Shown here: piece by piece, positions 50,820 through 58,348 of the stretch
Layout: the number at the start of each line of letters is the position of its first letter
Position numbering within the stretch: position 1 is the first letter of the stretch
Assembly: GCF_000725485.1 (NCBI RefSeq)
Contig: NZ_JOAG01000042.1
Location: 1 to 64,000, forward strand
Direction of reading: 5' to 3'
Length of the DNA stretch: 64,000 nucleotides
Source of the DNA: Nonomuraea candida
GTDB taxonomy: Bacteria > Actinomycetota > Actinomycetes > Streptosporangiales > Streptosporangiaceae
Notes under the pieces: model-generated
Told to the model about the DNA's origin: nothing
Seen by the model: only the letters and a program-made list of their open reading frames with translations
Databases searched by the model: none
Position numbers and translations under genes: made by a program

Positions 50820-51685
50820 AAATCCCCTTCCGGGAGGCGGTGTCCGGCTACCGCGCGAACGGTCACGTCGAAGGCCTGCCTCGTGCGCTCGTACGTCTGC
50901 TGGGCGACCGACACGTACACGACGTCGAGCACCAGGAGCTGCGAGTGGATCGCGGCGAACCCCTCCGACCGGAAGCTCGTCGCCCGGCTGGCCGTGGTGA
51001 GCACCAGCTCGGCCACCTCCGCCAGCGGCGATCGGGGCTGCGAGGTGACGGCGACGGTGATCGCGCCGTGGCTGCCCGCCTCCGCCAGCACCTCGATGAC
51101 CTCGCGCGTCCTGCCGCTGTGGGAGATCCCGATGGCCACGTCGCCCTGGCCGAGCAGCGCCGCGTCCGTCAGCGCGCTGTGCGCGTCGGACCTGCTCCAG
51201 GTCGGCACGCGCATCCGCTGCAGCCGGTATTCCATCTCGCTGGCCACGGCCGCGCTGCTCGACACCCCGAACAGCAGCACCCGCCCCGCCCGGGCCACGG
51301 CCTGCGCCACCTTCTCCACCACGGCCAGGTCGAGCTGGTCGCGGGTCTCCTGGATCAGGCGCAGGTCGTTGCCCGACACGACGCTCAGCACGCGTTCGAG
51401 GCTGTCGTCGGGCAGGATCTCCTGGCCGATGTCGGTCTCCCACGTCTGCTGCGCCACCCTGCCGGTCTCGGTGGCGATGGCCACGCGCAGCTCCGCGTAG
51501 CCGGCGAAACCGAGGGCGCGGCAGAAGCGCGTGATGGTGGCCGTGGACGTCCCGCTCCGCTCCGCCAGGTCGACGATGGTCATCCGCGCGGCCTCGGCCG
51601 GGCCCGCGAGGATGGCCTCGGCGACCTTACGCAGGGCCTCCGGCAGGTCGGGCTGCTCGGCTCTGATGCGGTTGAGGAGTTCCAC
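50816..51685 (-). CDS. MurR/RpiR-family transcriptional regulator (copy 2)
   Basis: A 289-residue paralogue of the regulator at 39155, with LPEALRKVAEAILAGPAEAARMTIVDLAERSGTSTATITRFCRALGFAGYAELRVA as HTH and a SIS domain (VLLFGVSSSAAVASEMEYRLQRM, DVAIGISHSGRTREVIEVLAEA). The start is GTG 51685; CATAAT (51700-51695) lies 9 nt upstream without a Shine-Dalgarno sequence. It heads an operon with SIS, perhaps also the secreted enzyme and ABC genes, and is divergent from the kinase gene. Confidence 0.85.
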   Translation of the reverse strand: MELLNRIRAEQPDLPEALRKVAEAILAGPAEAARMTIVDLAERSGTSTATITRFCRALGFAGYAELRVAIATETGRVAQQTWETDIGQEILPDDSLERVLSVVSGNDLRLIQETRDQLDLAVVEKVAQAVARAGRVLLFGVSSSAAVASEMEYRLQRMRVPTWSRSDAHSALTDAALLGQGDVAIGISHSGRTREVIEVLAEAGSHGAITVAVTSQPRSPLAEVAELVLTTASRATSFRSEGFAAIHSQLLVLDVVYVSVAQQTYERTRQAFDVTVRAVAGHRLPEGDL

Positions 51686-51694
51686 GCCGTGATA

Positions 51695-51742
51695 ATTATG
51701 CTCAGACAGTGGTGCCGTCAAGGCGGTTCGGCAATAATTTTT
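51695..51742. promoter_or_regulatory. Divergent promoter/operator region of locus 2
   Basis: AT-rich islands GATAATTATG (51691-51700) and GCAATAATTTTTG (51731-51743) lie in GC-rich DNA. The latter, read on the minus strand, contains AAAATTATT, the same core as at 40058. CATAAT faces the RpiR gene, AATAAT (51733-51738) lies 7 nt before the kinase ATG. Confidence 0.45.
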
Positions 51743-51745
51743 GAC

Positions 51746-52759
51746 ATGACGATGGTGCTGGGCATCGACGCCGGAGGCACGTCCACCCGGGCGGCGCTGT
51801 TCACGCTGGAGGGCGCGCCGGTGCGGCGGGGGCGCGCGGGCGGGGCCAACCCGGGGGCGCTGGGCGGCGACGTGGCCGCCGCCAACCTGGCCGCCGCCGT
51901 CCGGGCCGTCCTGGTGGACGGGGTCGCGTCGCAGGTCAAGAGCGTGGTGGCAGGGGTGGCGGGCAATCCCGAGGCGTGCGCGGCGCTGGCCGGGAGGGTC
52001 CTGCCGGAGCTGCTGCCCGGGGCCGCGATCGCGTCGGTGGGCGACCTCGTGACCGCCTTCGCGGCCGGCACCGCCGCGCCCTCGGGGAGCGTGCTGATCT
52101 CGGGGACCGGCGCCATCGCGGCAAAAATTACCGAACGGCGGCCCACCGCCATCGCCGACGGGTTCGGCTGGTTGCTCGGCGACGAAGGGTCGGCCTTCTG
52201 GCTCGGCCACGCCGCCGCCCGCGCCGCCATCCGCGCCCTCTCCCCCACCGGCCCCTCATCCGGCCCCTCATCCGGCCCCTCATCCGGCCCCTCATCCCGC
52301 GTTGCGCAGGGGTTCCCGGGCGGTGAGGGGCTGGTGGAGCTGGTCGTGCGGGAGCTGGCGCCCGAGGGGCCGGGGCCCGACCCGGTGGCGCGGCTGGCGG
52401 CGGCGGTGCACGCGCGCCCGCCGCTCGCGCTGGCCGAGCTGGCGCCGCTGGTCAGCCGGGCGGCGGCGGCCGGAGACCCCCTGGCGGTGGAGATCGTGCG
52501 CGAGGCGGCCGCCCGCCTGGCGGCGACCCTGCGCGCGGTGCACGGCTCCGGCCCCGTGGTCCTCGCCGGCAGCGTGCTCACCAGCGCGGGGCCGGTCCGC
52601 CAGGCCGTCACCGACCTGCTGGCGGGTGCGATCGGGGCCGGTGCGATCAGGACGGCGGGTGACGTGGCCGGGGCGGCGGCCTGGCTGGCGGCGCGGCCGT
52701 CGCTGGGCCCCCACGAGGCCGAGGCGCGTCATCCGCGCTTCGTGCGGGCCCTCACCTGA
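51746..52759 (+). CDS. BadF/BadG-type N-acetylglucosamine kinase (copy 2)
   Basis: A 337-residue kinase parallel to the one at 40104: MVLGIDAGGTSTRAALF, VVAGVAGNPEAC, ISGTGAIAAKI, DGFGWLLGDEGSAFWLGHAAA and VVLAGSVLTSAGPV. The start is ATG 51746, chosen from the family N-terminus; no Shine-Dalgarno sequence. In the middle, four exact copies of GGCCCCTCATCC (52250-52297) encode a Ser/Gly/Pro stretch (SGPSSGPSSG) that replaces a shorter loop of the first copy, so the repeat is a recent insertion. Confidence 0.8.
   Translation: MTMVLGIDAGGTSTRAALFTLEGAPVRRGRAGGANPGALGGDVAAANLAAAVRAVLVDGVASQVKSVVAGVAGNPEACAALAGRVLPELLPGAAIASVGDLVTAFAAGTAAPSGSVLISGTGAIAAKITERRPTAIADGFGWLLGDEGSAFWLGHAAARAAIRALSPTGPSSGPSSGPSSGPSSRVAQGFPGGEGLVELVVRELAPEGPGPDPVARLAAAVHARPPLALAELAPLVSRAAAAGDPLAVEIVREAAARLAATLRAVHGSGPVVLAGSVLTSAGPVRQAVTDLLAGAIGAGAIRTAGDVAGAAAWLAARPSLGPHEAEARHPRFVRALT
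52250..52297 (+). repeat. Four exact 12-nt repeats inside the kinase gene
   Basis: GGCCCCTCATCC at 52250, 52262, 52274 and 52286. The unit length is a multiple of three, so the frame is kept; the repeats encode SGPS. Confidence 0.9.
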
Positions 52760-52777
52760 CGCGGCAGGGCGTGGCTC

Positions 52778-53812
52778 TCACTCCGCGGGGTCGGCGGGCT
52801 TGGGGCCGCCGTAGACGGGATTCTTCGGCAGGCGCTCCTCGGTCACCAGCAGGCGGACGACCCCGGCCTGCTCGGACTGCGCCTCCCAGACGATCCAGTC
52901 GTCGCCGACCTCGTCCGGCCGCTGCTCCTTCCGGAGCCCGTAGCCCTGCCGGCCGGGAGCGGGCTCGATGACCTGGAAGACGGCCGACAGGTCGCGGCGG
53001 CGCACCTCGGCCAGGACCTCGCCCACGGTCTTCTCGTCGGCGCGGAACCCCTCCAGCATCTCGCCCCTGCTCGTGGCCGAGCGCCAGTTCTGGTACTTCT
53101 CCCCCGGCTCGGCCGCCCGCCCGAGCCGCACGGAGGCCCAGCCGGTCCAGTCGCGGGGCACGGTGAGGGACATCGCGCAGCCGGCCTGGCCCAGGGTGCA
53201 TCCGGCGGGCTCGGTGCCGCTCTCGATGGACCTGCCGTTGCTCGCCGGCATGCCGCTGATGCGTATGCCGGTGAGCTCGCCCACCTGGCTCGGGGACGCG
53301 GGCACCAGCGTCAGGTTCACGTCCAGGCCCACGGCCTTGAACCCCTCGGTGTACTTGGCGTAGTCCGCGAAGGGGTCCTTGATGACGGCCACGTACGAGT
53401 CGCCGCGCAGCCGGATGTCGATGGCCGCGTTGGCGTAGGAGGGGGTCACGCCGCGCTCGCCGAGCAGGGAGGGCCCGATGACGATCGCCGTGGCCAGCCC
53501 CAGCGCGGCCACGGCCCCCACCGCCAGCCGCACGGCCCGGTTGCCGGGCACCAGGCGGCCGAGAAGCCCCCGAAGCCGCCCACCCGCCACGGCGGCCCCG
53601 GCGGCCCCGGCGGAGGCCGCCCCCGCGACCGGATCGGCGGTGAGAGCGGCGGAGGCGGTTCCCGGGAGCGGCTCGGCCGTGATCGCGGCGGAGGCGGTTC
53701 CCGGGATCGGCTCGGCGGTGATCGCGGCGAGCAGGGCCCGCGCGCCCGGGCCGGACGCCCGGCCGGCCAGGTCCTCGTCACGGACCCTGGCGAGGTTCTT
53801 CAGCTCGTTCAT
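52778..53812 (-). CDS. Membrane-anchored partner of ECF sigma factor (putative anti-sigma)
   Basis: A 344-residue protein with an N-terminal cytoplasmic part of about 95 residues, one transmembrane helix (VRLAVGAVAALGLATAIVIG, about 95-115) and a long extracytoplasmic domain. It starts with ATG overlapping the sigma stop (ATGA), the usual position of an anti-sigma or sigma-linked sensor, but no zinc-binding HxxxCxxC anti-sigma motif is seen. The cytoplasmic part contains three 13-residue repeats like GTASAAITAEPLP (from 39-nt units), which look like an expansion. Function is inferred from position; it could also be a CU044_5270-type membrane protein of unknown role. Confidence 0.65.
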   Translation of the reverse strand: MNELKNLARVRDEDLAGRASGPGARALLAAITAEPIPGTASAAITAEPLPGTASAALTADPVAGAASAGAAGAAVAGGRLRGLLGRLVPGNRAVRLAVGAVAALGLATAIVIGPSLLGERGVTPSYANAAIDIRLRGDSYVAVIKDPFADYAKYTEGFKAVGLDVNLTLVPASPSQVGELTGIRISGMPASNGRSIESGTEPAGCTLGQAGCAMSLTVPRDWTGWASVRLGRAAEPGEKYQNWRSATSRGEMLEGFRADEKTVGEVLAEVRRRDLSAVFQVIEPAPGRQGYGLRKEQRPDEVGDDWIVWEAQSEQAGVVRLLVTEERLPKNPVYGGPKPADPAE

Positions 53813-54342
53813 AGAGACTCCAGGACGAGGTGACCGACGGTGACACCGGCTCCGGCCAGCGCCTTGGACAGGCGCCTGCGCGCCCGGTGGAGCCTGATCC
53901 GCACGGCGTTGCGCGAGCAGCCGAGCACCCGGGCGATCTGCCCGTGATCCAGCCCTTCCCAGGCGACCAGGGAGATCAGCTCCCGGTCGTCGTCCGGCAG
54001 CGCGCGGAAGGCGTCCGCGATGGCGCGCAGTTCGAGGCCGCCCTCCGGCGAGTGGGCGTACAGGTCGGCGAGGTCGGCGGCGAGCTCCACGCTGCCGTGC
54101 CGGTGTCTGGCGACGCCGCGCCGGTGGTTGGCCAGCACGTTCCTGGCCACGCCGTACAACCAGAGCCTGGCCTCCGCGCCGGACGGCAGCGCGTCGAAGC
54201 GGCGCCAGGCGATGGTGAAGGTCTCGGCCACCACGTCCGCCGCGTCCTCGGGCGAGTCGCAGCGGCGCAGGGCGTAGCCGAGGATGGGTTCGTACGTCTG
54301 CTTGTAGATGGCCTCGAACCGGTCTTTCCGGTCGTCATCCAC
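53809..54342 (-). CDS. ECF-type RNA polymerase sigma factor
   Basis: A 177-residue sigma factor. Region 2: RFEAIYKQTYEPILGYALRRCDSPEDAADVVAETFTIAWRRFDALPSGAEARLWLYGVARNVL. Region 4: LRAIADAFRALPDDDRELISLVAWEGLDHGQIARVLGCSRNAVRIRLHRARRRL. The start is GTG 54342, just before the conserved DDDRKDRFEAIY; a GGGGA lies upstream. A longer reading frame upstream has no family support. It is coupled to the membrane protein gene, which probably controls its release in response to an external signal. Confidence 0.85.
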   Translation of the reverse strand: MDDDRKDRFEAIYKQTYEPILGYALRRCDSPEDAADVVAETFTIAWRRFDALPSGAEARLWLYGVARNVLANHRRGVARHRHGSVELAADLADLYAHSPEGGLELRAIADAFRALPDDDRELISLVAWEGLDHGQIARVLGCSRNAVRIRLHRARRRLSKALAGAGVTVGHLVLESL

Positions 54343-54433
54343 GGGCGGTCCCCATGGTCGGCCTCCTCGGGATCGGGGTCGGGAACACCCCCTACATGTC
54401 GCGGGTGCCGTCAGCATTTCACCCGATTTTTCA

Positions 54434-54473
54434 GCGTAAGAGTCTCACCGTAAGAGGTTCACCGTACGAGGAG
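54434..54473 (-). repeat. 14-nt repeat around the stop codon of the second Ltp gene
   Basis: On the minus strand GTACGGTGAACCTC, TTACGGTGAGACTC and TTACGCTGAAAAAT follow one another. The TGA in the first is the stop codon of the gene 54459-55529, and the next copies repeat it. Confidence 0.75.
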
Positions 54474-55529
54474 GGCCGCGCTCCCGTAGCTGCCGCCGAA
54501 CCCGGTCACCAGCGCCACCTCGCGCCCCGAACGCAGCTCGCGCACGGCCTGGGCCACGTTGTTCAGCCCGTGCACGTAGCCCTCGGACAGCAGCCCGCCG
54601 TGCGGGTTCACCCAGGCGTGACGCCCCTCCAGCAGGTACGGCCCCAGCTCCCCCCGCGCCACCAGCCCGAAGTCCTCCAGCTGCCGGGGCACCAGCCAGG
54701 AGTAGGCGTCGTACGGCAGCGCCACGTCCACGTCCGACGGCCGCAGCCCCGACGCCTCCCAGAGCATGGGCGCCACGTACGCCGAGAAGATCGCCGTGAC
54801 GTCCGGCGACCGGTCCATCGCCGAGCAGCCGGGCCCGCCCCCGCGCACCACGGCCCGGACGCGCGGCCCGTCGAGCACCCCGCTGACCAGCAGGGCGCAG
54901 GCCCCGTCGGTCTCCTGGCAGCAGTCGACCGTGCGCAGCGGGGTGCAGACGTACGGCCTGGCCAGGTAGTCGGCCAGGGCCAGCGGCTCGCGGCGCAGGG
55001 CCCGGGGGTTGCCCCCGGCGTTCCGCCTGGACTGGGCGACGACGGCGTGCAGGTGCTCGGCGGTGAGCCCGGTGTCGTGCAGGTAGCGGGTGGCGGCCAG
55101 GGCGAACAGCGGGACGGGCCCGGCCAGGCCGTAGGTGTGGCGTTCCTGGGGGCCGGTGGAGACGGTGTTCATGCGCTTGCCGGAGCGGCCGTTGAGCGCC
55201 CGGTAGATCAGGATGTTGCGGGCCAGGCCGGCGTGGATCAGCATCGCCGCGTCGCCCAGGATCGAGGCCGCCTGGGTGCCCCCTCCGGCGATGTCGTTGT
55301 GCCAGCCGAGCCGCTCGATGCCCAGGGCCCTGGCGACCTGGACGACGGGTGCGGAGTCGTTCAGGTGGTAGCTGAGCACGGCGTCCACGTCGCGGGGCGG
55401 CACGCCGGCGTCCGCGCACGCCGCGCGGCACGCCTGCGTCGCGAGCTCCAGCTCCGTGCGCCCGGACTCCCTGCTCAGGGCCGTCATCCCGATCCCGGCC
55501 ACGGCCGCCCGCCCGGCGAAGGGCTGCAT
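54459..55529 (-). CDS. Thiolase-fold lipid-transfer (Ltp-type) protein, second copy
   Basis: A 356-residue relative of the protein at 6999. Shared marks: NDIAGGGTQAASILGDAAML (no nucleophilic Cys), CCQETDGACALLVSG, DVALPYDAYSWLVPRQLEDFG and VNPHGGLLSEGYVHGLNNVAQAV. The ATG at 55529 has GAGGAGGT upstream. It is probably an aldolase-type or lipid-transfer protein rather than a thiolase. There is no DUF35 gene beside it; the one at 6488 may serve both. An exact KstR2 operator lies 27 nt upstream, which puts this distant gene in the same regulon. Confidence 0.8.
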   Translation of the reverse strand: MQPFAGRAAVAGIGMTALSRESGRTELELATQACRAACADAGVPPRDVDAVLSYHLNDSAPVVQVARALGIERLGWHNDIAGGGTQAASILGDAAMLIHAGLARNILIYRALNGRSGKRMNTVSTGPQERHTYGLAGPVPLFALAATRYLHDTGLTAEHLHAVVAQSRRNAGGNPRALRREPLALADYLARPYVCTPLRTVDCCQETDGACALLVSGVLDGPRVRAVVRGGGPGCSAMDRSPDVTAIFSAYVAPMLWEASGLRPSDVDVALPYDAYSWLVPRQLEDFGLVARGELGPYLLEGRHAWVNPHGGLLSEGYVHGLNNVAQAVRELRSGREVALVTGFGGSYGSAALLVR

Positions 55530-55555
55530 GGGACCTCCTCTGCCCCCGCCAACAT

Positions 55556-55569
55556 ACCAAGCGCTTGCT
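55556..55569. promoter_or_regulatory. KstR2 operator (exact match), distant locus
   Basis: ACCAAGCGCTTGCT fits AnCAAGnnCTTGnT. Read on the gene's strand it is AGCAAGCGCTTGGTATG, the same extended form as at 8250. Confidence 0.8.
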
Positions 55570-55806
55570 ACACGTCCACATGGGCCCGTTTCCGGCTGGC
55601 CGGAACATCGTTGTTTTCCGTCCCGAGAAGTTCCCTCGCCTTCCCGCACGCCCCTCCCGCACCCGCCCTGAGCTGCACTTTAAGCCGATATAACGGCAAA
55701 CATCGCCGCATGCCGGTGACTGGGGACCTTCACGGGAGCTATCCCCTCTTGTAATACGGAGGTGCGATCTGCCGATAGCCCATCACCATCACGGCCGAGG
55801 TGAGCG

Positions 55807-56655
55807 ATGGATCTACGCTATGTCCGATATGCCATGGCGATTGCGCGGGCGGGCAGTCTCCGCCGGGCCGCCGCCGCGCTGCACATCGCGCAGCCCACGT
55901 TGTCCGAGCAACTGCGGGCACTGGAGAAGGAGATCGGGGTCGAGCTGTTCAGCCGGTCGTCGAGCGGCGTGACGCTGACCGAGGCGGGCGAGGCGTTCCT
56001 GGCCCGGGCCACGGTCGCCCTCGACGCCTTCGAGCGCGCCGTCACCGCCGCCAGGAGCACGGGCGAGCGGCCCCGCCTGGGCGTGGCGGACGGCCTGGCC
56101 GACGTCGCCGCCCGGCTGCTCTCCCAGCTCCACACCGTCCACCTACGTATGGCCCCCATGGGCACGGCCGAGCAGATCGTCTCGATCGCCGACGGCGCCC
56201 TCCAGGCGGGCCTCGGGTACGCTCCCGGCTCCCTGCCCAGGGGCGTGGGCCGGATGCTGATCCAGCGCTTCCCGGTCCGGGTGCTGCTGCACCGCGAGCA
56301 CCACCTGGCGCAGTACGAGGCCCTGTCGCTGGCGGACCTGGCGGCCGAGCCGCTGATCATGCCCGAGTCGGACGCGGTGGCCGGGGCCCGCCGCTTCCTG
56401 GAGGGCTTCGTACGCCACCGGCTCCACCCCCGCCTCGGCCCGTCGGCGGCCACCCACGACCAGGTGGTCAACCTGGTGGAGGAGGGGACGGGCTACGCTT
56501 TGTGCGTGCGGGAGGGCGCCACCGTCCCCGGCGCCCTGGCGTTCGTCCCGATCAAGGAGGACGTGCCGCCGCTGGAGGTGGTCTTCCTCTGGAACAGGCA
56601 GGCCGGCGTGCACGAGCTCGTGAGCGCGGCCCGGCACCTGGCCCGATCTGGATAG
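55807..56655 (+). CDS. LysR-family transcriptional regulator
   Basis: A 282-residue regulator: MDLRYVRYAMAIARAGSLRRAAAALHIAQPTLSEQLRALEKEIGVELFSR is the HTH, followed by a short effector domain (RPRLGVADGLADVAARLLSQLHTVHLR ... GTGYALCVREGATV). It is divergent from the Ltp-type gene, 277 nt away; the space holds the KstR2 site near the Ltp gene and otherwise no gene. Its target is unknown. It is followed after 15 nt by a MerR gene. Confidence 0.85.
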   Translation: MDLRYVRYAMAIARAGSLRRAAAALHIAQPTLSEQLRALEKEIGVELFSRSSSGVTLTEAGEAFLARATVALDAFERAVTAARSTGERPRLGVADGLADVAARLLSQLHTVHLRMAPMGTAEQIVSIADGALQAGLGYAPGSLPRGVGRMLIQRFPVRVLLHREHHLAQYEALSLADLAAEPLIMPESDAVAGARRFLEGFVRHRLHPRLGPSAATHDQVVNLVEEGTGYALCVREGATVPGALAFVPIKEDVPPLEVVFLWNRQAGVHELVSAARHLARSG

Positions 56656-56670
56656 CACTATTATCTAATA

Positions 56671-57333
56671 ATGCGCATCTCCGAACTCAGCGCCAAGTCC
56701 GGCGTCGCGATCCCGACGATCAAGTACTACCTGCGCGAGGGCATGCTGCACCAGGGCGAGCAGACCGCCGCGACCAGGGCCGAGTACGACGAGACGCACC
56801 TGCGCAGGCTCCGCATGATCCGGGCCATGCTCGAAGTGGGCCGGCTCCCCGTGGCCGCGATCAAGAAGATCGTCGCCGCCGTCGAGGACGAGTCGCTGCC
56901 CGTGCACGAGATGCTGGGCACCGCCCACTACGCGCTGGCCCCGGCGGTCGAGCCCGAGCCGGGCGAGGAGTGGCACTCCGCCCGCGCCGAGGTCGACGAC
57001 CTGGTCGCCGAGCTGGGCTGGGACGTCCACCCCGACGCCCCCACCCGCGACGAGCTGACGCAGACCCTCGTCCGGATGCGCCAGCTCGGCATGCCGGTCC
57101 ACCTGGGGCCGTACGCGGAGACGGCCAGGAAGCTGGTGGCCGAGGTGGAGATGGACCTCCTCCCCTACGACGGCCCGCGCGACGCCGCCGTGGAGACGCT
57201 GGTGCTCGGCACGGTCCTGTACGGCCGGGCGCTCGACGCGCTGCGCCGCATGGCCCAGGAGTCGGAGTCGGCCCGCCGCCTCGGTCTCAGGCCAGACCGT
57301 TCGCACGCAGAATGCGAATCGCCCGCACCGTGA
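56671..57333 (+). CDS. MerR-family transcriptional regulator
   Basis: A 220-residue regulator: MRISELSAKSGVAIPTIKYYLREGML is the winged HTH, followed by a dimerisation helix and a C-terminal domain without the Cys of metal-sensing MerR proteins. TATTAT lies 6 nt before the ATG and CTATTATCTAATAATG forms a short dyad at the start, so the mRNA is probably leaderless and autoregulated. The last 47 nt overlap the 3' end of the convergent prenyltransferase-fold gene. Confidence 0.8.
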   Translation: MRISELSAKSGVAIPTIKYYLREGMLHQGEQTAATRAEYDETHLRRLRMIRAMLEVGRLPVAAIKKIVAAVEDESLPVHEMLGTAHYALAPAVEPEPGEEWHSARAEVDDLVAELGWDVHPDAPTRDELTQTLVRMRQLGMPVHLGPYAETARKLVAEVEMDLLPYDGPRDAAVETLVLGTVLYGRALDALRRMAQESESARRLGLRPDRSHAECESPAP

Positions 57334-58174
57334 CCGCCCCGCGCCACTCCAGCGAACCGGCCGGCGAGATGCGCGCGTAGTCCACGGTCCACCCGCCGTC
57401 GTCCTGCTGCTCCCCCGCCAGCCGGACGAGGTCGGCCGCGATCACGTCGGGCGCGAACAGCTCGCGCGCCGGCCGGCCGGGGAAGGGCGCGAAGTCCAGG
57501 GGCCGCAGGGCCTCGCTCTCCGTGCCGCCCTCGACCGGCACCCGCCCGTCCTCGGGAATGTGCTCGCCGAGCCGCTTGAGCAGGCCGGCCGCGCGGGGCT
57601 CGGTGTCGTGCACGGCGTCGAGGAAGCGCACGGCGAACGCCAGCACGTACGCGTGCGGCGGCCCCTCCAGCGCCGCGATCGTGTCGAGGCAGTACCGCGT
57701 CGCCTTCTCCAGCCACGGGTGCCCGGCCACGGCCGAGTCGTGCGCGGCCACGGCGTGGGCGGCGGCGGCCGAGACGGCGGTGATCTGCAGGGAGGAGGTG
57801 GTCGCGTCGCCGTCCGACCACCAGGGCGCGGTGGCGTCGGAGACCGTGAGCGGCAGCGAGAAGGGCAGCCCCCCGTCGGGCAGGGTCACGGAGTCCAGGT
57901 AGTCGCACAGCGCCACGGCGTGCGGCGAGGTGACCGGGGCGGCCTCCTCGAACACCTCGAAGGCGTGCAGCGCGGCGCCCGGCTGGCTCTCGGGCGAGCG
58001 CAGGTCCGGCTCCAGGCCCCAGCCGTAGCCTCCGTCGGGGTTGCGGTAGGCGTCGAGGGCCGCCAGCACGCCGGTCGCGTCGCCCTCCCCCATGAGCAGG
58101 TCGTAGCGGCGGCGGTCAAGGACTCGGGCGTGCCCGGCCATGAAGCCGGGCACGGTGGAAAGGCTCACGTTCAT
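57287..58174 (-). CDS. Prenyltransferase/squalene-cyclase-like alpha-alpha barrel protein
   Basis: About 295 residues with repeats typical of the terpenoid cyclase/prenyltransferase barrel: LAALDAYRNPDGGYGWGLEPDLR, LPDGGLPFSLPLT and the C-terminal LAGEQQDDGGWTVDYARISP. No DxDD motif of squalene cyclases is visible, so it may bind rather than cyclise. ATG 58174 (MNVSLSTVPGFM) is chosen as the start; an earlier one at 58234 adds a tail without support. No signal peptide. Function unknown. Confidence 0.75.
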   Translation of the reverse strand: MNVSLSTVPGFMAGHARVLDRRRYDLLMGEGDATGVLAALDAYRNPDGGYGWGLEPDLRSPESQPGAALHAFEVFEEAAPVTSPHAVALCDYLDSVTLPDGGLPFSLPLTVSDATAPWWSDGDATTSSLQITAVSAAAAHAVAAHDSAVAGHPWLEKATRYCLDTIAALEGPPHAYVLAFAVRFLDAVHDTEPRAAGLLKRLGEHIPEDGRVPVEGGTESEALRPLDFAPFPGRPARELFAPDVIAADLVRLAGEQQDDGGWTVDYARISPAGSLEWRGAVTVRAIRILRANGLA

Positions 58175-58249
58175 GCCGTCATCGTGCCCGGATCCGCGCG
58201 GTCCGGTCTTGTAGGTACCGGACACGCCGGACACCCGGCCCCGCCTCGC

Positions 58250-58330
58250 CGATCGCCACCGCCGCGCCCGGCGCCACGGCCCTCACCGATCGTCGCCGGC
58301 CGCGCCACGGCCCTCACCGATCGCCGCCGG
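58250..58330 (-). repeat. 30-nt repeat beyond the ThuA-like gene stop
   Basis: GCCACGGCCCTCACCGATCG followed by (T/C)CGCCGGCCGC occurs twice, with a third degenerate copy upstream (GCCGATCGCCACCGCCGCG). On the minus strand each unit contains GGTGAGG. It fills the gap to the next gene. Confidence 0.65.
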
Positions 58331-58348
58331 CCGCGCCCCGCGCGCCCG

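Noticed and set aside
38401..52778. DasR-type operators (TGGTCTAGACCA-like) at the amino-sugar loci
   Set aside because: No such palindrome was found by reading the intergenic regions; AT-rich RpiR-like elements are present instead.
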